Shown here piece by piece: positions 1-6,125 of a stretch of 7,813 nt of DNA. Origin of the DNA: UBA1402 sp964488495. GTDB lineage: Bacteria > Bacteroidota > Bacteroidia > Bacteroidales > UBA1402. The stretch's first letter is position 1, and every line of letters starts with the position of its first letter. A model generated the notes under the pieces. The model saw only the letters and a list, made by a program, of their open reading frames with translations, searched no databases and was not told the DNA's origin. A program made the translations under genes and the position numbers. The DNA is taken from contig CAZAUQ010000069.1 of NCBI GenBank assembly GCA_964488495.1, positions 1 through 7,813 on the forward strand, written 5' to 3'.

Positions 1-106
1 ACAGCCTTATGCGAAAAAGCCTCCTGAACCAGGTTGAAACGTAAAACTGACATGAGAAAAGAGCTTAAGTAATCAGCAACAAAGGTAAGACAAATTATTT
101 TTTATC

Positions 107-114
107 TATCTTTG
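107..114 (+). promoter_or_regulatory. Candidate Bacteroidota -7 promoter element before the TonB receptor gene
   Basis: The octamer TATCTTTG matches the Bacteroidota sigma-ABfr -7 consensus TAnnTTTG perfectly. It would place the transcription start near 118-121 and leave a leader of only about 20 bases before the ATG at 141. No TTTG -33 element is seen at the usual distance of about 20 bases upstream (the bases there are purine-rich), so the call rests on the -7 box alone. A leader this short leaves no room for a riboswitch. The remaining upstream DNA (1-106) has no recognisable gene: each forward frame is closed by a stop within the first 45 bases. Confidence 0.45.
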
Positions 115-140
115 TCCCCTGTTTTTCGAGGATATAAAAA

Positions 141-2210
141 ATGAAAACAAGTCCCTTTAAGCATCAAATGCTGCGATTCAGGCGTTTTATCAATAAATCC
201 TATGCGGCATTCAACTCCTTGCACAAATCTGTAACCATAGGTACACTGAGTGCCGGACTATGCGATCTTGCCTTGAAAAAGAACAACAGCGTCGTTCTGT
301 TGACCGTCTTGCTGACAAGCGCCATATCCTTTGGTCTTGAGGCCTCGGATCAGGAAGACCCTGCCCTGGCCCTTGACCTGGACAGTGTAAGGATTACGGC
401 AACTCCTCCCCTGAGCTTTCCCGCCCTTCAGCGAGCCGTCTATTCCATCGGGCAACGACAGACAGCCCATTTCCCCGCACAACATTTCAACGAAGTCCTC
501 GACGCCCTTCCCGGCTTGGATCTGCGCCAACGTGGGCAACAAGGTGTACAGGCAGATTTATCTATGCGAGGAGGTAGTTTTGACCAGGTATTGGTGTTGC
601 TCAACGGCATCAATATCACCGACCCTCAAACCGGTCATTACAACCTGGATCTTCCTGTCGATCTTGCCGCTATTGAACGCATCGATGTGCTGCAGGGCAG
701 CTCCCTGAGCCTTTCGGGCAGTCCGGCTTTCAGCGGAGCCATCAATATCGTTACAGGCAGCGCCGGCACGAACAAACTTAGTGTTGACCTGGGACAGGGC
801 CAATACGGCTGGGATCAGCGCAGCCTGCAAATACAACAAAAGCTAAAACAGTGGCATTTTAACGCTTCCTGGTCGCAAGCCCGATCTTCGGGTTACATCA
901 GGAACACCGATTTTGACAGGCACAATCTGTTTGTTCAACTGCAGGCCCCCACTCTGCGTTCGGGCCACTGGAACATTCAACTGGGCCTTCAGCAAAAAGA
1001 ATACGGAGCCAACAAGTTCTATTCCCTGCTCTATCCCGATCAATTCGAAGCCACTCAAACACTGTTGACTTCAGTAGCCTGGAATAAACTCCTGAATAAG
1101 TACAAAGTAAGCGCTGCGGCTTATTTCAGGCTGCACAGCGATCGTTTTGAACTGTTTCGTCAAACAACCACAGCTCCTGCCTGGTATAGTTCCCATAATT
1201 ATCATCTGAGCGATGTAAGCGGCCTGGATTTGAAGCTGAGCCGCTACGGCACTGTCGGAAAATCAATGATAGGTTTCAATATTCGCAACGAACACATTGT
1301 AAGCACCGTTTTGGGACAGCCTATGGAAAAAAGCCGGACATCGGCCTTTCTGCCCGACTCCATTGCTTATACCAACAGCGCCGGACGTCTGGGCCTGATC
1401 TTTTTTGCCGAACAGAAATTCAACGGCCCCAACTACACCTCTTCTGTAGGACTGTCTGTCAACAAGTATACGGGATACGGCCCCCGGATCTGTGCCGAAG
1501 CTGCTTTCGCCTATTTGTTTTCAGAGAACAGTCGTCTCTTTGTCAATGCACAACGCAGCCTGAGGTATCCGAGTTTTACCGATTTGTATTACAAAAGTCC
1601 GGTACAGCTCAGCAATCCGGACCTTACACCTGAGACAGCCTATAACGCCGAAATAGGTTTCAGCTGCAGCGGCCAAACATTACAGGCCGGAATCAGTGTA
1701 TTCGGGCGCCTGGGCAGCAACATCATCGACTGGGTAAAACAACCCGACGAAGAAGTTTGGCACAGCATGAACCACAGTCGCGTAAACGCTGCCGGAACCG
1801 AACTGTTCTTAACCTGGAAGCCCGGCAACTATGTCCGCCTGTTCGAAAGCTCTTATGCCTTCACTTTGCTCGACAAGGAAGCCGGTACGCTGATGTCGAA
1901 ATACGCCCTGGATTACCTGAAACATAAATTCAATACCCGACTGGAACACCCCATTTATAAGAACTTCGCCGCCAGCTGGCATTTCAGTGCACAACAGCGT
2001 ATGGGCACCTACAACGATACAGAAGGGAATCTGCAAACTTACCGCCCCTTTTGCCTGTTGGACGGTCGTGTGTTTTGGAGCAGGAAAGAACTGACGCTCT
2101 ATCTGGAAGCCGGCAACCTGTTCAATACAAGGTATTACGATTACGGGGGCATCCTTCAGCCCGGACGGTGGCTAAGGGCCGGCATCCGGATTCAAATCGA
2201 CCGGGATTGA
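141..2210 (+). CDS. TonB-dependent outer-membrane receptor, BtuB-like, with N-terminal extension
   Basis: A 689-residue outer-membrane active transporter that would import a scarce ligand using TonB/ExbBD energy. In order: a basic and aromatic N-terminal extension (about 1-45); a signal-peptide-like segment (KKN at 46-48, hydrophobic core about 50-65); a possible TonB box around DSVRITATP (81-89); a plug domain (about 90-207) with SMRG (141-144), LNGI (154-157), IERIDVLQGS (178-187) and GAINIVT (199-205); then a beta-barrel of alternating aromatic and polar strands to the C-terminus. The terminal strands carry the usual AGNLFNTRYYDY (657-668) and GRWLRAGIRIQI (675-686) patterns. The size and plug style resemble vitamin B12 receptors of the BtuB type, but Bacteroidota receptors of this shape have varied ligands, so the substrate is left open. 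ATG 141 is the first start in frame; codon 10 is the only other Met before the plug. A TTG at 273 would give a conventional signal peptide. No SusD-like partner follows. The gene is intact. Confidence 0.93.
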   Translation: MKTSPFKHQMLRFRRFINKSYAAFNSLHKSVTIGTLSAGLCDLALKKNNSVVLLTVLLTSAISFGLEASDQEDPALALDLDSVRITATPPLSFPALQRAVYSIGQRQTAHFPAQHFNEVLDALPGLDLRQRGQQGVQADLSMRGGSFDQVLVLLNGINITDPQTGHYNLDLPVDLAAIERIDVLQGSSLSLSGSPAFSGAINIVTGSAGTNKLSVDLGQGQYGWDQRSLQIQQKLKQWHFNASWSQARSSGYIRNTDFDRHNLFVQLQAPTLRSGHWNIQLGLQQKEYGANKFYSLLYPDQFEATQTLLTSVAWNKLLNKYKVSAAAYFRLHSDRFELFRQTTTAPAWYSSHNYHLSDVSGLDLKLSRYGTVGKSMIGFNIRNEHIVSTVLGQPMEKSRTSAFLPDSIAYTNSAGRLGLIFFAEQKFNGPNYTSSVGLSVNKYTGYGPRICAEAAFAYLFSENSRLFVNAQRSLRYPSFTDLYYKSPVQLSNPDLTPETAYNAEIGFSCSGQTLQAGISVFGRLGSNIIDWVKQPDEEVWHSMNHSRVNAAGTELFLTWKPGNYVRLFESSYAFTLLDKEAGTLMSKYALDYLKHKFNTRLEHPIYKNFAASWHFSAQQRMGTYNDTEGNLQTYRPFCLLDGRVFWSRKELTLYLEAGNLFNTRYYDYGGILQPGRWLRAGIRIQIDRD

Positions 2211-2217
2211 TTCCCGG
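2201..2217 (+). other. GC-rich stem-loop spanning the receptor stop codon
   Basis: CCGGGA (2201-2206) and TCCCGG (2212-2217) are perfect inverted repeats with a 5-base loop, and the TGA stop (2208-2210) lies in the loop. No T-run follows, so this is not a standard intrinsic terminator. It could protect the 3' end of the message or be chance. Confidence 0.25.
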
Positions 2218-2258
2218 GCATTCACGTAGAAACCATTAATCAGAGCTGCATAAAAACA

Positions 2259-2273
2259 GGTATAATTAATACC
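2259..2273. repeat. Small palindrome GGTAT-N5-ATACC, possible operator
   Basis: GGTAT (2259-2263) and ATACC (2269-2273) form a perfect 5-bp inverted repeat around AATTA, followed by A to give ATACCA. The half-site resembles the TTGGTAT/ATACCAA halves recognised by the gamma-proteobacterial hexuronate regulators ExuR and UxuR. Those are usually directly abutted, whereas here 5 bases separate them. It lies over 300 bases upstream of the likely promoter, which weakens an operator role. Confidence 0.2.
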
Positions 2274-2322
2274 AGATCCTTCATAGAAAAAGCAAACTGC
2301 CTGTGGTGTCTATGGTAAAAGA

Positions 2323-2338
2323 ATACCAAAAATGGTAT
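2323..2338. repeat. Small palindrome ATACCA-N4-TGGTAT, possible operator or hairpin
   Basis: ATACCA (2323-2328) and TGGTAT (2333-2338) are perfect 6-bp inverted repeats around AAAA. The same half-site occurs in the palindrome about 50 bases upstream, and TATGGTA occurs again just before it (2311-2317). A recurring half-site hints at a DNA-binding protein, but AT-rich DNA produces such repeats by chance. Confidence 0.25.
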
Positions 2339-2578
2339 ATGCTTTTACATACATTCAGAGCCTGTTTCTCCTCAAAACTCTTTCCTGATTTAACCCTTAG
2401 ACCTCTTTGTGTCGTTCATCAAATGAATGTCGTCGTTGATCACAATTCCAACGGTAAACCGCTGAGGTAAACTACAATATAAGGATGTTTATTCATAAGT
2501 GTAAGTACAAATCGTGTTCAGTTGTTCTATGAAAATAAGTTTAAAAAGCGGTCTATAATCTTGTTTTTTTGAAAAGCC

Positions 2579-2610
2579 TTCGCTTTTGGTAAAAAATTCT
2601 GCTATTTTTG
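2579..2610 (+). promoter_or_regulatory. Candidate Bacteroidota promoter for the uxaE-led operon
   Basis: TATTTTTG (2603-2610) matches the Bacteroidota -7 consensus TAnnTTTG perfectly. At the expected 20-base spacing upstream is TTCG (2579-2582), a 3-of-4 match to the -33 TTTG. A perfect TTTG (2585-2588) is also present but only 14 bases away. The inferred start is near 2614-2617, giving a leader of about 55 bases before ATG 2670. A 6-bp inverted repeat (AAAAGC 2572-2577, GCTTTT 2582-2587) overlaps the -33 region and could be part of a control site. It is the best promoter candidate before five closely packed genes. Confidence 0.55.
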
Positions 2611-2612
2611 TG

Positions 2613-2624
2613 GAAAATATTTTC
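2613..2624. promoter_or_regulatory. Perfect 12-bp palindrome at the predicted transcription start
   Basis: GAAAATATTTTC is fully self-complementary and begins three bases after the -7 box, exactly where a repressor would block initiation. Its position, more than its sequence, makes an operator plausible. No regulator gene is in the window, and an AT-only core makes chance occurrence fairly likely. Confidence 0.3.
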
Positions 2625-2669
2625 ATTACTAACAACGGCTTAATGTAAGCCCTTTAATCCTTTATTATC

Positions 2670-3917
2670 ATGAGAATCGGTAAATATTCTTTTGGCACAG
2701 GCGATCGTTTTGCCCATCAGGGCGAAGCTCAGCTGAATGCATTGTTGAAAGCCCGCAAAGAGCTTGGTTTGGACATTACTCCCGTTTGGAACAAATCGAA
2801 CCGCGAACATATGATTGTTCATTCCTCGCCGGCGGACACCCGCATCGAAGCAGATGCTGCCGTTAAAGCCCTGGGCTACAACGGTCCCTATTTTGTAGAT
2901 GCAGACCACATCAACATGTCTAATGTCGAAAAATTTGTAGATTCATCCGACTTTTTCACCATCGATTTGGCCGATTTTATAGGCAAGAAAGCCGAACAAG
3001 CCGACATCGACGCCTTTGTAAAACGCAATGCCAAGTACTTGGGCAAACTAAGTATTCCCGGCATTTCAGAGGCATTTGTCATTACCGAGGCCATGCTGAT
3101 AGCAGCAGCCGAGAAGTTTCTTTTTGCCGCCCAGGAAGCCGGTCGCATTTACCGCTTCATTGCCGAACACAAAGGCGCCGACAACTTCGTTCCCGAAGTT
3201 TCGATGGACGAAGTCAACGATGCCCAGACTCCGGTAGAAATGTTTTTTATTCTGAGCGCCCTGGCAGCCGAAAAAGTGCCTGCCCAAACGATTGCGCCCA
3301 AATTCACCGGACGCTTCAACAAAGGGGTCGATTATGTAGGTGACATTGCCCAGTTTACTAAGGAATTTGAACAGGATCTGTTGGTGATCGATTTTGCCGT
3401 AAAAGAATTCGGCTTGCCCGACAACCTGAAACTGAGTATTCATTCCGGCAGCGATAAATTCTCCATTTACCCCATAATAGGTCAGCTCATCAAAAAACAC
3501 GACAAAGGTATTCACGTCAAAACAGCCGGAACCACCTGGCTCGAAGAAATCATCGGTCTGGCCATGGCCGACGAAGAAGCCCTGGATCTGGCCAAGGCCA
3601 TTTACGCAGGCGCCCTGGGTCGTTTTGATGAGCTCTGCGGCCCCTATGCCACTGTAATTGATATCGACAAAAAACAACTGCCCACACCCAAAGACATCGA
3701 AAAATGGGACGGCGAAAAGTTTGCCAACACGCTGCGTCATATTCCCGGTAACCCCGATTACAATGCCAATTTCCGCCAGCTGATTCACGTGGGCTACAAA
3801 ATTGCTGCCGAATACGGCAAGGAATACACCGATGCCCTGAAACGCAACAAAAAAGTAGTGGCCGAACAGGTCATTGCCAATATTTACGAACGGCATATTT
3901 TGCGTATGTTCGCTTAA
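2670..3917 (+). CDS. uxaE: Tagaturonate epimerase family protein (UxaE)
   Basis: A 415-residue cytoplasmic protein of the UxaE family, metal-dependent epimerases that interconvert D-tagaturonate and D-fructuronate and so join the galacturonate and glucuronate branches. Visible family features are the N-terminal YSFGTGDRFAHQ (6-17), PVWNKSNREHMIVHS (38-52), a DADH motif at 77-80 likely to bind metal, EVSMDE (176-181), SIHSGSDKF (256-264) and IHVKTAGTTW (281-290). The last two have His and Lys placed as in a barrel-type active site. There is no signal peptide or membrane segment. The start at ATG 2670 fits the leader and directly precedes the conserved N-terminal motif. It is first of five collinear genes, and the SDR mannonate oxidoreductase after it would use its product, which supports the assignment. 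Recognition is from memory of the family; the exact stereochemistry is not proven by sequence. Confidence 0.8.
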   Translation: MRIGKYSFGTGDRFAHQGEAQLNALLKARKELGLDITPVWNKSNREHMIVHSSPADTRIEADAAVKALGYNGPYFVDADHINMSNVEKFVDSSDFFTIDLADFIGKKAEQADIDAFVKRNAKYLGKLSIPGISEAFVITEAMLIAAAEKFLFAAQEAGRIYRFIAEHKGADNFVPEVSMDEVNDAQTPVEMFFILSALAAEKVPAQTIAPKFTGRFNKGVDYVGDIAQFTKEFEQDLLVIDFAVKEFGLPDNLKLSIHSGSDKFSIYPIIGQLIKKHDKGIHVKTAGTTWLEEIIGLAMADEEALDLAKAIYAGALGRFDELCGPYATVIDIDKKQLPTPKDIEKWDGEKFANTLRHIPGNPDYNANFRQLIHVGYKIAAEYGKEYTDALKRNKKVVAEQVIANIYERHILRMFA

Positions 3918-3932
3918 TTCGCATTTTTTCAC

Positions 3933-3965
3933 TGCCGGCCCGGAAAATTCAATTTCGGGCCGGTA
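3933..3965 (+). other. Strong intercistronic stem-loop between uxaE and the SDR gene
   Basis: A perfect 8-bp GC-rich inverted repeat (CCGGCCCG 3935-3942, CGGGCCGG 3956-3963) extends with A-T and G-T pairs to about 13 bp (3933-3945 with 3953-3965) around a 7-base loop. No T-tract follows (the next bases are AAAACATAC), and the T-run at 3924-3929 lies on the wrong side for a plus-strand terminator. On the minus strand that run reads as A, so it does not terminate there either. A role in mRNA processing or stability, giving unequal expression of uxaE and the downstream genes, is a reasonable reading. Confidence 0.6.
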
Positions 3966-3980
3966 TAAAACATACTTAAT

Positions 3981-4832
3981 ATGAACAAATTCACATTCGA
4001 AGACCTTAAAGGTAAGGTCTGTGTCCTGACCGGAGGTGCCGGTGTAATTGGTGCCTCATTGGCAAGAGGCCTGGCCGCTGCCGGTATCAAAACCGCCATA
4101 GTAGATATCAACGAAGAAGCTGCCGTTAAACTGGCTGCCGAAGTCGAAAAAGAATCCGGCGTGAAATGCATCGGTATTTCAGCCAATGTATTGGAAAAAG
4201 AATCGTTGGAGACAGCCAAAGCTTCGATTAACCAAAAGTTGGGTAAGATCGATATCCTGATCAACGGAGCCGGAGGCAATTCGCCCAAAGCAACCACCGC
4301 GGTTGAGCAAATGCAAAAAGAAGACCTGAACGATTTGAACAAAACTTTTTACGGTTTAGGCATGGATGGTTTCCAAAGAGTGTACGATCTCAACTTCAAA
4401 GGCACCTTGCTTCCCACCATGGTCTTTACCCTGGATATGCTCGAAAGCGGCAAAGGCTGCGTGCTGAACATTTCCTCGATGAACGCTTACCGTCCTCTCA
4501 CCAAAATTCCGGCCTATTCGGCTGCCAAGGCTTCTATCAACAACCTGACCCAATGGATGTCGGTTCACCTGGCCAAAGTAGGTATCCGCGTCAACGCCAT
4601 TGCTCCGGGCTTTTTCCTGACCAACCAGAACCGTTTTCTGCTTACGGACGAAAAAACCGGAGAAGCTACGCCCCGCGGCATTAAGATTATTTCCAATACT
4701 CCTATGGGTAAATACGGCGAACCCGAAGACCTGATCGGCGCCATGTTGTATTTGCTGAGCGATATCTCTTCTTTTGTTACCGGTGTGATTATTCCCGTTG
4801 ACGGAGGTTACAGTGCTTTTGGCGGAGTCTAG
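3981..4832 (+). CDS. uxuB: SDR-family D-mannonate oxidoreductase (fructuronate reductase, UxuB of the Bacillus type)
   Basis: A 283-residue classical short-chain dehydrogenase/reductase expected to reduce D-fructuronate to D-mannonate in the cytoplasm. The Rossmann nucleotide motif is TGGAGVIG (17-24). The acidic D42 at the end of the second strand suggests NAD(H) rather than NADP(H). NGAGG (95-99) follows, and the catalytic Ser166 and Tyr179-x3-Lys183 are intact. The long segment after NAIAPGFFLTNQNRFLL (205-221) and the ending PVDGGYSAFGGV (272-283) recall the SDR-type UxuB of Bacillus subtilis, which is unrelated to the larger polyol-dehydrogenase UxuB of E. coli. Directly following uxaE fits this role, because the epimerase makes fructuronate. 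A different sugar-acid or 2-keto-sugar substrate cannot be excluded: SDR substrate calls from sequence are soft, and context carries much of this one. It starts 63 bases after uxaE and ends 17 bases before the next gene. Confidence 0.75.
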   Translation: MNKFTFEDLKGKVCVLTGGAGVIGASLARGLAAAGIKTAIVDINEEAAVKLAAEVEKESGVKCIGISANVLEKESLETAKASINQKLGKIDILINGAGGNSPKATTAVEQMQKEDLNDLNKTFYGLGMDGFQRVYDLNFKGTLLPTMVFTLDMLESGKGCVLNISSMNAYRPLTKIPAYSAAKASINNLTQWMSVHLAKVGIRVNAIAPGFFLTNQNRFLLTDEKTGEATPRGIKIISNTPMGKYGEPEDLIGAMLYLLSDISSFVTGVIIPVDGGYSAFGGV

Positions 4833-4849
4833 TATTAAAATAAAGAGGT

Positions 4850-6121
4850 ATGTTGTATTATAGCAGAGGCTCCAAAAACGACAACATCGGTCCGGAAGAA
4901 CTGAGGAAGATCCTGTACGAGGTTTTTGAGCGTTTAGGCCCCAAAAAGCGGGTGTTGGGTCTTCCTCCCGATTTTACCCGCTTCCATTCCTTTGCCGGAC
5001 AGATTACCGAAATGGCCTGGGATTATTACGGAAAAGCCCTGACCGATGTGATGCCGGCCCTGGGAACTCATGTGCCGATGACCGAAAAGGAAATAAAAAC
5101 CATGTTTGGGAATATTCCTTTGAACTTGTTTCGTGTACACGACTGGCGCAACGACGTGGTAACCGTGGGCGAAGTGCCCGCTTCGTACGTGCACGAAGTA
5201 TCCGAAGGCAAACTAAACTACGCCTGGCCGGCCCAGGTGAACAAGCTCTTGCTGAATCCGGAATTTGACTTGCTTTTGTCCGTTGGACAAGTGGTTCCTC
5301 ACGAGGTAGTGGGCATGGCCAATTACAATAAGAATATTTTTGTGGGAACCGGCGGTTCCGAAGGCATCAACAAAAGCCACTACATAGGCGCCACCTACGG
5401 AATGGAACGTCTTATGGGCAGAGCCGATTCGCCGGTGCGCAAAGTGCTGGAATACGCTTCCAAAAACTTTATTGCACATCTGCCCCTGATTTACATCCAG
5501 ACCGTCGTATCCAAAAACGAAGAAGGCAAACTGGTGATTCGGGGTATTTTTGTCGGTGACGATTTTGAATGTTTTCAAAAGGCCGCAGACCTCTCCATGG
5601 AAGTCAATTTCCTCATGGTGGAGAAACCCATTCGCAAATGCATCGTCTGGCTCGACCCCTCGGAATTCAAAAGCACCTGGCTGGGCAACAAGAGTATTTA
5701 CCGTACCCGCATGGCCCTGGCCGACGGAGCGGAATTGATTGTTCTGGCCCCTGCCCTGAAGGAATTCGGCGAAGACAAAACCATAGACGGACTTATTCGC
5801 AAATACGGTTATGCCGGCACACCTGCCATACTCAAGGCCGTAGAAGAAAACGAAGACCTGCGCAGCAATCTGGGGGCTCCTTCTCACCTGATTCACGGAT
5901 CGAGCGAAGGACGTTTTAGCATCACTTATTGCCCGGGCCACCTGAGCCGCCAAGAAATCGAAAGCGTTTACTTCAATTACGGCGATTTGCAGGAAATGAT
6001 GAAGCGCTACAATCCGGAACTGCTGAAAGACGGCATTAACATAATGCCCGACGGAGAAGAAATTTTCTATATTTCCAATCCTGCACTGGGTTTGTGGGCA
6101 CATAAGGACAGATTTAACTAA
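4850..6121 (+). CDS. LarA-superfamily (nickel-pincer) 2-hydroxyacid racemase/epimerase homologue, possible sugar-acid C2 epimerase
   Basis: A 423-residue cytoplasmic homologue of lactate racemase LarA. Family members use a nickel-pincer nucleotide to invert the hydroxyl-bearing carbon beside a carboxylate by hydride removal and return. Aligned by eye with Lactiplantibacillus LarA, it keeps DFTR (41-44; LarA D72/R75), GTHVPMT with His74 (H108), PH with His151 (H174), Lys161 (the cofactor-bearing K184) and His177 (nickel ligand H200). The His151-Lys161-His177 spacings of 10 and 16 are identical to LarA. The LarA motif YQAVK (Q295, K298) reads YRTRM here (284-288), so Q295 becomes Arg285 and K298 becomes Met288. 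That argues against plain lactate racemisation. Between UxuB and PdxB/Gnd, a mannonate/gluconate 2-epimerase is the attractive guess. The cofactor makers LarB, LarC and LarE are not in the window. AGAGG (4844-4848) is only one base from ATG 4850, so it cannot be an ordinary ribosome site for that codon. TTG at codon 2 would be slightly better spaced. Confidence 0.82.
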   Translation: MLYYSRGSKNDNIGPEELRKILYEVFERLGPKKRVLGLPPDFTRFHSFAGQITEMAWDYYGKALTDVMPALGTHVPMTEKEIKTMFGNIPLNLFRVHDWRNDVVTVGEVPASYVHEVSEGKLNYAWPAQVNKLLLNPEFDLLLSVGQVVPHEVVGMANYNKNIFVGTGGSEGINKSHYIGATYGMERLMGRADSPVRKVLEYASKNFIAHLPLIYIQTVVSKNEEGKLVIRGIFVGDDFECFQKAADLSMEVNFLMVEKPIRKCIVWLDPSEFKSTWLGNKSIYRTRMALADGAELIVLAPALKEFGEDKTIDGLIRKYGYAGTPAILKAVEENEDLRSNLGAPSHLIHGSSEGRFSITYCPGHLSRQEIESVYFNYGDLQEMMKRYNPELLKDGINIMPDGEEIFYISNPALGLWAHKDRFN

Positions 6122-6125
6122 GGGA

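Larger units (their letters stand above)
2211..2669. other. AT-rich intergenic region between the receptor gene and the sugar-acid operon
   Basis: These 459 bases hold no plausible coding sequence on either strand. They are clearly richer in A and T than the flanking genes. They contain two short palindromes built from GGTAT/ATACC half-sites (2259-2273 and 2323-2338). A nearly exact 10-base direct repeat is also present: GTCGTTCATC at 2411 and GTCGTTGATC at 2432. At the downstream end lie a candidate promoter and a perfect palindrome. No known riboswitch, small-RNA signature or intrinsic terminator was recognised. The minus strand has no TAnnTTTG element, so nothing suggests a divergent transcript. 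Confidence 0.7.

Noticed and set aside
1..140. Possible cobalamin riboswitch before the BtuB-like receptor gene (stretch CCTCCTGAACCAGG at about 21-34)
   Set aside because: Neither the B12-box consensus nor the other conserved riboswitch blocks are present on the plus strand. The likely promoter at 107-114 would start transcription after this stretch. A riboswitch lying further upstream cannot be judged from this window.
174..212. Twin-arginine-like run (RFRRFINK) at the receptor N-terminus suggesting Tat export
   Set aside because: The arginine pair lacks the rest of the S/T-R-R-x-F-L-K consensus and is not followed directly by a hydrophobic core. Outer-membrane beta-barrels are exported by Sec.
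2561..2588. T-run plus hairpin AAAAGC/GCTTTT as an intrinsic terminator for the receptor gene
   Set aside because: On the plus strand the T-run precedes the hairpin, and on the minus strand it reads as A, so neither strand has the hairpin-then-U order. The stem is short and AT-rich.
3066..3932. Long open frame of 288 codons on the minus strand, opposite uxaE
   Set aside because: It lies almost wholly antisense to a gene with clear family motifs. Its translation is of low complexity (rich in F, G and V), typical of the mirror frame of GC-biased codons, and no promoter precedes it.
5569..5919. Plus-strand open frame of 116 codons within the LarA homologue
   Set aside because: It overlaps an intact gene in another frame. 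The translation is rich in R, G and P with no domain and no separate start signal.
5213..6103. Long open frame of 296 codons on the minus strand, opposite the LarA homologue
   Set aside because: It is a mirror frame of a well-supported gene with no recognisable domain or upstream promoter signal.
4850..6121. Plain lactate racemase (LarA) annotation
   Set aside because: The substrate-side Gln/Lys pair is replaced by Arg and Met, and the neighbours handle sugar acids rather than lactate. Only the superfamily assignment is kept.
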